Shown in pieces: positions 44,861 through 54,525 of a DNA stretch of 64,000 bases. The notes beneath the pieces are model-generated. The model was not told the origin of the DNA and did no database searches. It saw nothing but the letters and a program-made list of their open reading frames with translations. The stretch lies in NCBI GenBank assembly GCA_020091685.1, contig CM034613.1, forward strand, positions 7,060,864 to 7,124,863. Reading direction: 5' to 3'. A program made the position numbers and the translations under genes. Each line of letters begins with the position of its first letter. The first letter of the stretch is position 1. Source of the DNA: Lutjanus erythropterus (lineage: Eukaryota > Chordata > Actinopteri > Lutjaniformes > Lutjanidae).

Positions 44861-46996
44861 CACTCAGAAATAGTTAAATAGTTGTCCAAAAAGTTAAGTC
44901 CTCCTCGGAATCACCGCAACCACAAGAATTGAGGCATGAGAGAGCTTGGGACTGACATGAAACAAAGATCCCAGCTGGACACAAATCAGGGACATTGCAG
45001 CCCATATTCAGTGCCTTTGGGCCACCACGGCACACCCCTCAACTTCCATGTTGGCTAAAAATTACATTGGTGGGATGTACTTGCCTGAATCTGATTTTTT
45101 TAGGGCAGAACAAAACAAAATACAAAATTCAGCAGGAACATGGTTATTAGGGAAGTCCTTGGATTCAAATTATAGGTCAACACCGGCACAAATACAGGGT
45201 AGGAAAAAAGTTCCATAAAAATTGAATGAAAAGCACTTTGGGATACAAAAGTGGTGCAGAGTTTGCATACAGAGAGTATGCAAACTCTAAAGTAAGTATG
45301 CAAAGTTTGCAGAGTTTGTCTCTTTCTACATATAGAAGTCTGAATGATGTATTGAGTAATTTTGCCATTTTCATCACATAACAGATTTTGGCCTCTTTAC
45401 AGCTTTGTCAGTTTTCTCACATTTCTTGGAAAATTCATCTATCAAAGTGCTGATTGCTGCGCCAATGTTTTTCTAACTGTGGCTGACAAAAGAATCTAGT
45501 TGGTAATGAGTCTAATGTGAACAACGCTTGGAGCAGTGTTTGTGATTAAATTAGAGTAGTAGTTCTATCCCTGATTTTGTTACAGTATCCCTAAGTCCCA
45601 AATTTCCTTTCAGCTCAGTGCTAATGTTTTGAAACTAAATGGATTTCACAGCTGCGTTTCCAGACATTTGTTTTGGGAGCGCCACACTAGAATCAGGAAG
45701 TATATTTTGAAGGCTGTTTTTAAGCTTTAGTGATGCTGTTGGGATTTGTGGGTTTCTGAATTGTTTGGATTTACCAGTACAAGCAAATTTGCACTCTGTC
45801 TCAGAGTTAACTCAGTCAAATATGAACATAAGACATGATAAATATTTTCAGATTCAGTATGACTCATGATATTGTCCCTGATGTCCATCATTTAATCATG
45901 AAACCTCAATAAATAAGAAATCATAGAAGAAAGACACTCATATCTTCAGAACTTGCCAGAGAATCTTCATGCTTTTCAGTTTTCTTTAATATCAAAGTAA
46001 TGCAGAGACAGTTCTCATTGCAAACAGGAAGTGCTAAAAGCAAATTCTGAATACCTTTAATGGCACCAGTTCAACATAATGTAAACAAATAAAGGCTGAA
46101 ACTGTGGCCCACAGCTAAACAGTTACTGACTTCATGGCAACATTATACTCCAGTTAACATCCCACAAAGCCCCAAAATGAAGGGAACTGTAGTTCCAACA
46201 CAGTCTCAAGGCAGTCCGTCAAACAGTCACAGAATTTTAGATCTATTAGATCTGTGTACACAGATACAAATTTTCCATTTTTTTCCAGTGACACTCAATG
46301 CAACTTTCAAACTAATACATGATTCGCTGTTGTTCTTTTTCTGTGGTCAAGTTGGCAAAAATAAATATGTTTTCAAATAAATGTCTTAGGTTTAGGCACC
46401 AGGTTGAGGGAAAGATTGCGTTAAAAAAACCTTCATAAATCAATAAATATGCAATGTTACACTTTCAAAATAAAAGTATTTTATAAGCATAAACACTGAA
46501 TATATACTACTACAAAACTGTAGCCTAAATTTTGAGACTTGCTGTAATACTGGGCTGGTAGTTTGAGAGGCGAAAGATTAAGGGTACAGGTCATATTTGT
46601 GTGAAATGCTGAAAGTACAGTCAGCTGTTAATATTGCTTCTTCTACCTTCATTCTTTACTTTGTCCTAGCAAACTTACAGGAGGGTGGACGGGGTTTTCA
46701 AGAGTCAAAAAGTGAAGCAAACAAACCTCACCACAACAATATCTTGACACTGATCTAAACGGCCTGCTTGTATGACTTCAGTCTAACAGTCCATAGTTAA
46801 TGGAAGGCAGCTGTAATTGTAAATCCAATTTAAAAGACCGTTAGAAACACTGTAGCTGAGACATGAATGTAAACTGACCATGCAGCAAATGCTTTTTACT
46901 TCATGACATTAAAAAGAGTCGCCTGGAGTCTGAGAAGTTTTGTCCTCAGAGAGTGTGACATGTGATTATCACGAACAAGGACATAGGACATACAGT

Positions 46997-46999
<3 letters not shown>
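44861..46999. other. Non-coding AT-rich DNA with one hairpin
   Basis: No gene seen. AGAGTTTGCATA (45258-45269) and TATGCAAACTCT (45277-45288) form a perfect 12-bp stem with a 7-base loop; each arm contains an octamer-like ATGCAAA. A TTAGGTTTAGGCACCAGG fragment at 46386-46405 resembles the repeat near 61975. Confidence 0.5.

Positions 47000-47041
<42 letters not shown>
47000..47041. repeat. (GT)21 microsatellite
   Basis: Uninterrupted GT array of 42 bp. Confidence 0.96.
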
Positions 47042-47042
<1 letters not shown>

Positions 47043-47640
47043 TTGCAGCAGTTGTGTTGCATCTTGTCACCAGATTCTGTATGACACTACTAATTAGGCT
47101 CTCAGCGACAGACAGGCCACACTGCCAGAGATGTTGCACACACACACGCACACACAGCCTGACTCGGGGTACCACATCATCAAGACAGGAAACACCCTGG
47201 GTGCCGTGGCAACGTAAGAAGCGCTATGGGACTGGCTTGCTGCGCATCACCGCAGGCAATAGCTACTTCGGGAGTCTGCTGCGATGTTGTTGTGTTTCCT
47301 CCCAAAATCTCTAGCCGTCATTCTCTTTCTCTTTCCCTTTAACTCTCTCCTTCTTTCTCTTTATCTCCGATCTGTGTGTCTCTCTCTGTGTAATCATATC
47401 CTTTACACCATAGGCTCCCAATCTAATCTCATGCATCGGTACCCTTTAATTAAACTGATTTGCAGAGACTCTCTCTTCCAGTCTGTCCTCAATTCATTCA
47501 TGCCCCAATACCAAAATACACACACGTACACACACTCTCACACAGTACATCCTCATTCTGCTGTGTTCTCGTTGGCAGCTCCGCAATCAACCCGAAATGC
47601 CACGCAGTTCACAAAATGTTACTCCTAATTATTTCCTGAT
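47042..47640. other. Non-coding, no gene seen
   Basis: A short CA patch is near 47135-47157. The section 47160-47290 is GC-richer but has no recognisable exon. Confidence 0.45.
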
Positions 47641-47850
47641 CTCATTGAAGCAGCTGTTCCCCATCCAGCACAATCGCTATTTGATTGGTGACGGCGACGG
47701 CTCGACAATAAAACAGCCGTCCGGAATGTCCTGGAATGACGCCTCGGGGTGGGCGGGGAAGTCAGATTGTTATCGGCCGTTGTTCGGGCAGTTCATCCGT
47801 CGGCTGAAATTGAAGTGGGAGGGATCGGGGTTATCCTCGCACGCGCTTAG
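47641..47850. other. GC-rich repeat-free block, candidate conserved non-coding element
   Basis: Several CpG dinucleotides and well-spaced words (CGCTATTTGATTGGTGACGG, ACAATAAAACAGCCGTCCGG, GTTATCGGCCGTTGTTCGGG) occur without repeats. It contrasts with AT-rich surroundings and stops abruptly where the GGTTCT element begins. No protein similarity was seen in any frame. Confidence 0.35.
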
Positions 47851-47851
47851 A

Positions 47852-48805
47852 AACAAAGGTGCTAACTAGAACCATAAAGGGTTCTTTGGTTTGTTCCCAT
47901 AGTAGAAACATTTTTAGATCCTGTTAGAAGTGAAAGGTATCATCAGAGGTTGTAAGCAAAACCTTTCCACGTTCCAAACAAGAACCTATCCAGGGCATTT
48001 TACCAAGAACCGTTTTAAATTCCAGTGGATTTACTTAGAACACACCCAGAGGGTTCTACCAAGAACCCTTTATATCATAGTAAAAAAAAAAAAAAAAAAA
48101 AACGTTGATGAAAGAGTTCTTCAAGGATTTGAAGAGTCCAACAAAGTCTTTCCTCTAAAAAGTTTTGTTTTGGATGAAGAGACTTCTTAATGGAACCCTT
48201 AGTCTTACAAAGAACCCTATAACACACTCCAGTGGTTTTATTGAGAACACACTCAGGGGGCTCTACTGCAAACCTTTTAATATTCCAAAGGCTTTGTCTA
48301 GAACACAGTCAGAGGGTTCTACAAAAAAACTCTTTTTTATATTCTCCAAGGCTTTTATCTAGAATGTATTCAGATGGTTCTACAGAGAACCCTGTTGTAT
48401 TCTAGGGGTTTTATCTAGACCAGACCCAGATGGTTCTTCTGTGAACCTTTTTATATTCAAGGGGTTTAATCTAGAACACACTGAGAGGGTTCTACAGATA
48501 ACCTTTTTTATATTCCAAGGTTTTATCTAGAACCCACCCAGGGGGTTCTACCAAGAACCCTTTTATTTTATGGTACAAAAACCCCTTGATTAACCATGAA
48601 AGAAATCTTCAAAGCTTTCAACAATCCTTGATGAACCCTTTCTTCTAAAAAGGGTTCTTTAGATGAAAAGGAAACCTTAGTCTTACAAAGAACCCTTGAC
48701 AAACCATTTCTTCAATAAAGGGTTCTTCAGAAGCACGTGGTTCTGGGCAGAACCTCAACCCTTCAAGAAGAGCCCTTTTGAAACATTTATTTCTAAGGGT
48801 TTCAG
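47852..48805. mobile_element. GGTTCT/AGAACC element with internal minisatellite, copy 1
   Basis: It starts AAAGGTGCTAACTAGAACC and consists largely of diverged units of about 60-65 bp containing GAACACACCCAG.GGGTTCTAC and AAGAACCCTTTTATATTCCA. It ends in a non-tandem tail (AAGGGTTCTTCAGAAGCACG..CATTTATTTCTAAG). Start, middle (TTTGGATGA..AG..CTTCTTAATG..CCTTAGTCTTACAAAG) and tail are collinear with 56911-57414, so this is an interspersed element and not a local minisatellite. A 21-base A run is at 48082-48102. No coding capacity. Confidence 0.8.
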
Positions 48806-48846
48806 TTTTTTCTTTCTCTCTTTTTTCCTGCTAATCATACCAAACG

Positions 48847-48851
<5 letters not shown>

Positions 48852-48941
<90 letters not shown>
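48852..48941. repeat. (AC)45 microsatellite
   Basis: The longest array in the window, uninterrupted for 90 bp. It lies about 50 bp after the GGTTCT element. Confidence 0.97.
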
Positions 48942-48945
<4 letters not shown>

Positions 48946-49109
48946 ACATGCAGGGTTTGTGTTGTACAGTAGCTCCTGTGCCTGTGAGTCTAATTTGCTG
49001 CACAGAGATAATAGAAGAAGTGAAGCTACAGTATTTCTGCTCTTCCTCTCTTTATAATTTCCTCTTTGTTCACCTGCTTATCTTCCTCCTCCTCTTTCCC
49101 TCACCGTTC

Positions 49110-49500
49110 TCGCCCTGGTTCTCAGGGATTCAATTTCCCTCCAGCTAGTAAACTGTACCGTAATTATACAAGCTGCTTTACTGAACTGGACGGGGATAAT
49201 TCCCTTTATGCGTACGGAGACGGGCCTCCCGTTAAAAACCCACCCGGGCAACCCCATCATCTCCAGCCGGCCTGGTGATCTCCTCCTACATCTGTCCATC
49301 TGTTCATCTGTCATCTCTCTTCTCCCAGTCGTCCCTTTAGTACCTCTCTTCTTCCTTTTCTGTCGGCGGGTCAGCCTGTCTGGCTCGGAGCTGGTGATTC
49401 TATTTATTGCCGTCGTGTATCTCCATTACGCTGCAGCAGAGCGGGGCCGCCTGCGAGGGTACAAAACCCTGTGATGAAGCTCGGCACACAGAGCGGGAAT
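49110..49500. other. GC-richer repeat-free block; candidate conserved element or exon
   Basis: A strong acceptor-like sequence (CTTTCCCTCACCG..GGTTCTCAG, ending 49126) precedes an open stretch reading FNFPPASKLYRNYTSCFTEL and DGDNSLYAYGDGPPVKNPPG, up to a stop at 49276-49278. A possible donor (CCTG/GTGATC) falls just before the stop. No family is recognised. An equally good reading is an enhancer-type conserved element, since AT words such as GTAATTATACAAG and GGGGATAATTCCC are embedded. The second part (49370-49500) is similar in texture. Confidence 0.3.
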
Positions 49501-52235
49501 TGGGTTTCGGGGAGGCTGTTGCATTATCCAAGAGGATGAAAGTGACTGAGTACATTTGCTGAGGAAGTGAAAGTCTTGAGTGTATTTGTGTGGGTGATTT
49601 CCTGAGATGTTCAGGTGCAGAATAAGATTTAGCCACCAAGTAAATTAAATTCTGTCTTGAGCATGCAGTGCTACACCATACATACACATTGTGCTGAAAA
49701 TAACAGTCTTCCTATGTCTGAAATACACAAGTAAAAAAAACACACACTTCATTGCTTCTGTGATGAAGTGAAGTCTGACAATCAAATAGACTCGCCATCA
49801 ACATTGCTCTACATAATGTCTGAGCCTGCTGGCTCAGGCAGTTAGACACAGACCAATGCACACATCTGACAGGAATCAGGGGTTTAAAAAATAAATCCAG
49901 TTATTTTACAATAAATATTGCTCATAAAATATATACATATGAAAATAATTTTAATATATAGCAAATACTGCTGTTTCACTTCTCTGGTGTAAAAATTCAT
50001 GCCCGAACCCAAAAGTCCTGGTAGTGTACCACCCAGAACCAAACCAGATCCACTTGATATTTGAAAGCTAGAACCCAGACCCATGCAGGTCTGAGAAATG
50101 TTGGACCCTGACCCAGCTGGGAGACATAGCTGCAAATACAGCTGCATGACCCCCTACCAGTGGGAATGATAGAGGAGATAGGGGAGAAAGAAAGCAAATG
50201 TGGCTCTGAGTCCATATGGGTCCCAGATTAGGTTGCCCAGTGTGGCATTTTACTTACCCCAGTCCATTGAACAATCCTCACTATTCAGCACCTTAAAAGT
50301 TTTGACTTTTGCAAATTTTAACATATTTTTTTCTATATATTCAGTTAAACCATAATTCTCATATGTACGGGAGAACCATGAAGAACCAATGTTCCTGAGC
50401 TACACAAGAGTTGCACAAAGAATGGTAAGTTTGAGGCTCTGTTGGTAAAATGGCAGAAAATGGTGAAGAGCACAGTATGGCTTCTTTAAGACCCAAAATA
50501 TTTTTAGGAAAATTTAGGACTTGGGACTTGACCTGGGACTTGCTATTGCTATCGGGCCTCGGGATTGTGGACATGTACAAAATGTAGGAAATGTCTACAT
50601 TTTTTGCACTGGACTACACTTTTTGAGAGACCAACAGATGGACCAGCTAACCAACCTTACTTCTTGCATCTCTAATTACAATATTACAACACTTTAGCAT
50701 TACAGCTAATGAATGTTTAAACAACTAAGAACGACTTAACAATAATATAAAATTAATGAGTGAATTATTGAGTGCATAGGAAATATGTCTCTCCTCTCAA
50801 CCAGGGGGAGTCAGAAGTTAAGGTCACATACAGACAGTGTCTCTGCCTTCCTGAAGGACACTCAAGGACAGTTCAGAGGAACAGATGCTTCCCATCAGGG
50901 TGGCTTAACTTTGGCTTACTTAAGATCATCTTCCAAAATCCTCAAGAGCGAGAGATTCCTTAGTGGCTGACTCAATTGCTGTTTAAGGAGCCGTATGCAA
51001 AGGATCTGGCAACCACCTCACAGATCCACACTAACATGTGAAGCCATAATGACTATCGTCAGGCCGATCATTACTGTCATGCAACAGGGGGCCAAAACAG
51101 GACTAATTGCTTCCTTCTAAGGTCCCAGAGGATTTTCTGTACAAATGATGACTTCTAGAGGAGTAGGGAGAAGAGGGGTGAGGAGGGAGAGAGGCAGGTT
51201 TTCAATAAGGTGATCAGCTTTCCCATGTTGCCTAGCTCTCTCTCTCTCATTTTCTCTCTCAGTGGTTTAATTGGGGGGAAGGTGAGGCGAGTAGGAGGCG
51301 GCAGCGGTGGAGGGAATCCTCAGCCATTTTGTCTATCTAATTGCTGCGGGTGTGGGAGTAGGGTTTTAGTAATTACTGTTAAGTCAAAGCCCCTTTAGGC
51401 TGCAGGAGGATTGAGAGCAGAGAAATGTGGAAATGGAAAGGATATTAAATGCTTAAATTAAAGGGGAATAAAAGCTTGACAGTTATGTCAGAGCGCACCT
51501 AGCCGACATCTGGTGCACCACGGAGGCAGAGTGAAGACCCTGATATACACAAAATGGCTTATAATAACAAGAAGGTTAAACAATCATAATACTAAAGTCA
51601 GAAGTCAATAAGTCCCTAGTTTCTTCTGCAAAACTATATTATAGGTTCGCTACATTTACCTCAATGACATATCTGTCATCTGGCTAACTAGCTAATGTGC
51701 TAAACACTTAGCAACAGGCATGGCTACATTTTGAACCCGAGATGAAACAGCTTTGTTTTTGTTTAACAGCCAATTCATGCACCAATAAGTCTGTATTGTA
51801 TTATTCTGAGGGGAAAGGATCTTTCTACACATATTTAAAAAATAGGATCTAAAGGATAGGATTTAAAAAATGTTCATTTAAGGATATACAAAGACACTAA
51901 GTAAAGAAAACATCAATAAACTTCAGTTAATGGCTAAAGTTTTGACACCACATATGTCTTTTTCATTTTCACCGATTCTTATGTCTAAATTTGTGTTGCC
52001 GAAGATGACTAGCCCAGTCCCAGCTGAACTTTCTCGAAACTATGTGAATCTGAATCTTACTGGATAAAGCAGCTGTCAAAGACACAATCTAGCATCAAAT
52101 CTAAATTCAGGTTCAGTGGTTTTGACTGAGAACTCAACGCAACAACGAGAATCAACATCAACCCAACCCAAAAAGTCAATATTCTGCCAGGTAATAAGAC
52201 TCAACAATCAACTGGCTTTCTTTAGAATCCCTTAC
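49501..52235. other. Non-coding, no gene seen
   Basis: Text at 50000-50170 (AACCCAAAAGTCC, GAACCCAGACCC, GGACCCTGACCC) and 50510-50575 (GGACTTGGGACTTGACC) looks like old repeat debris. The remainder is AT-rich and featureless. Short TCTC patch at 51237-51260. Confidence 0.45.
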
Positions 52236-52240
52236 CCGAC

Positions 52241-52616
52241 TGTTACAAACCGGCTCAAGGAATGCAACAAGAAGGGGAGTCCACACAAGGGGTTAATGTA
52301 AAAAACAAGAATAATTTATTAATCTAAAGCTAACACAGGTCATAACACAAACCAAAAGACCACAAGGTGGATGCCAGCTGGAGGAAGGGAGAGAGACCAG
52401 AGTGAGCAAAGGGCCCAGCTGTTAAGCTCAGAGGCCCAGGTGAGCTCAATCAGCTGATGACCCTCCCATGTCAGCCAGTGGACAGCTCCAAGCTTAGGGA
52501 ACCAATGAGAAGCCTGTCCATTATCACCTGGAGACAAGAGGGGAGGGGGAGGGGAGAAAGGGAAGACAGGAGGGAAAAAACAAGAAACAAGCTCTTTTCC
52601 TGACTGGCACGTAACA
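52241..52616 (-). mobile_element. Solo LTR (376 bp), probably minus-oriented
   Basis: The segment begins TGTTACAAACC and ends GGCACGTAACA, with exact TGTTAC/GTAACA inverted ends. It is flanked by the exact 5-bp duplication CCGAC (52236-52240 and 52617-52621). A TTTATT at 52315-52320, read as AATAAA on the minus strand 75 bp from the end, suggests minus orientation. No internal domain or second LTR remains. Sequence is unlike the two other LTRs in the window, so it is a third family. Confidence 0.85.
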
Positions 52617-52621
52617 CCGAC

Positions 52622-53307
52622 GTTTAAATCTTAATTTTTTTGTCCATGAGCAGGATAAAGAAGCTCATATTTTGGCTAAATATAAACTGCAGGTCAAGGG
52701 GAAAAAACAGCATAGACACATGGGCTGGGACACAGAGGAAGCCACTTTTCAAAGCAGCTATATCATTTTCCTACAACCATTATTATACGGTATATTCAGA
52801 CAAATAAATACATAAGGAACTTTAATACTTGGCTGGCAGGATACATTACACATTATCAGTGTACGTGTATTTATTCATTCGACTCTGTCTGGCACTGAAC
52901 TCTGGCAGTGCTCTGCAGGTGATGAAATGTACTTCTGCTTTTTGGACGGATTACAATACCACAGCAAACAGCCTGTTTGGATGTATAAATTCAGACAAAC
53001 ATTGTGTGAGTCCACAAAGTCATTGTCAGTGGACAACCTCCAGGCTGTACATCATGTTGACATTACAGATTACAGTATGGGCGCTGTAGCTTTTGGCTTC
53101 CAGAAAATAGTTGCTTGAGTGTCCAAGGCATAAGTAAAACCTGTGAGTAACCTGAAATTGAATGCCAAACTCATTTTTAATGGCATCCACTGAACAAACA
53201 TGATGTCAGCATTAAATGAAATTACGCAGCAACTTTTTATTCATATATGTCCACTTCAGAACAGTCCACAAGATCTGAAGATGATTATATTTTTAGAAAA
53301 CTATGCC
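52622..53307. other. Non-coding, no gene seen
   Basis: No feature was supported. Confidence 0.5.
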
Positions 53308-53683
53308 CACTGTAAAAAGGCTAGCGTCCAGACTGCCTTACAGTTTTAATTTGACTGGATTTGAAAAGACAAGTTGACTTAATTTTGCAATAATTCAAAA
53401 CAAATAAACGTTCCTTTTCAGTTTTAACTCTCCAGCAATGCATGCTGGGGAGTCTTCTGATATTCTATATGTGGATTGAACTCTCTACAGTACATTCATT
53501 CAAATCATCATTTCAAGTCAAAAGACGTCAAGTTACAAGAATTCATGCTTTTTGAGTTCTGAAATGTTATGAAAATAAATACTAGAAAGTTCAAGTTTAA
53601 TTAACTTGAATAAATAAAATGTATATTTTTACATTAACTTAATGAGAAAAAATTAGTTGATTTTTTTTTTTTTTTTTACAGTG
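53308..53683. mobile_element. CACTGTAAAAA-type MITE, copy A
   Basis: It begins CACTGTAAAAAGG and ends TTTTTTTTTACAGTG, matching inverted termini. Internal landmarks are ACAGTTTTAATTTGACTGG, AATTCAAAACAAATAAACG, GCAATGCATGCTGGGGAG, TCTTCTGATAT, ATTGAACTCT.TACAGTA and TTCAAGTCAAAAGAC. No clear target duplication was found at the flanks. Non-coding. Confidence 0.75.
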
Positions 53684-53739
53684 TTTTAAACACAGCAACA
53701 ACTTTCAGGCATTATAGGTTAACATGTACAGTAATTGTC

Positions 53740-54133
53740 TTGAAACAATTACTGTACTTATATTATTATAATATTATAATATAATACTATAATTACCATC
53801 AGGTTTTGTGGACTAAAATTCCTGACAGTTTTAAGTTGAAAAGATGAGTGTGGAATAATTCAAAACAAATAAACTTTTCTAGTCAAATAAATGTAATATT
53901 TATTCAGTTGTACTAGAATAAAAAATAAGAGCTCAAACAATGCATGCTGGAAGGTCTTCTGATATGTCGATCATGTTTCTTTAGAAACATGAGTTGATTG
54001 AACTCTGTACAGTAAATCCATTCAACCCATCGACTTCAAGGCAAAAGACTTCAAGTTAAAAGAACTTAATTTCTGAAAATAAATACTATACTATACCGAT
54101 TCCACTAAATGCCCATGTGATCTTTTTACAGTG
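53740..54133. mobile_element. CACTGTAAAAA-type MITE, copy B
   Basis: Same orientation and order of landmarks as copy A (GACAGTTTTAAGTTGAAAAG, AATTCAAAACAAATAAAC, CAATGCATGCTGGAAGG, TCTTCTGATATG, TTGATTGAACTCTGTACAGTA) and ends CTTTTTACAGTG. The left terminus is obscured by an ATTATAATATTATAAT patch, so the start is approximate. The two copies are separated by only about 60 bp. Confidence 0.7.
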
Positions 54134-54500
54134 TATTATACAGCACCACGAGTTCCACTTGATCTGTACACGTGCCACATGTCCAGCAACATATTTAGGA
54201 TCAATCTGCCTCCACAAAGGGAAACTAAATTCACAGCAGCAAACTCTCCTCTTGTTCCTCCTTTACAGCTCTGTCAGTAGTTTCCCCGAGTGACTCGCTG
54301 CACGCAACCTCCGGTCCCAGCGCCTCACTTACTGAACTTCACACGTGTTCAAATGTAAACTGTGATCCGCCCACACACGCTTGAACTTCCTATGTCACAT
54401 CCTTCTGTGACATAAGCGCTCCCCAGCTCCCTGACTGACATTAATCTAACATTTATACTCGAGCTGAAAGCCTCACATAACATAACACGACCCTCAGGCT
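54134..54500. other. Non-coding with CpG patch and hairpin
   Basis: The part at 54280-54420 is GC-richer with several CpGs. TATGTCACA (54391-54399) and TGTGACATA (54406-54414) form a perfect 9-bp stem around TCCTTC; the arms contain CRE-like TGACA words. Confidence 0.45.
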
Positions 54501-54525
54501 GTGTGTGTGTGTGTGTGTGTGTGTG
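54501..54525. repeat. (GT)12 microsatellite
   Basis: Uninterrupted GT array of 25 bp. Confidence 0.93.

Noticed and set aside
47852-48805. CRISPR-like repeat array
   Set aside because: Units are diverged, adjoining and without unique spacers, and the genome is eukaryotic; it is a minisatellite within an interspersed element. The same applies to 62659-63045.
48696-49148. 150-codon open frame on the plus strand
   Set aside because: Its centre is a TH dipeptide run from the (AC)45 array and its left part is the GGTTCT element.
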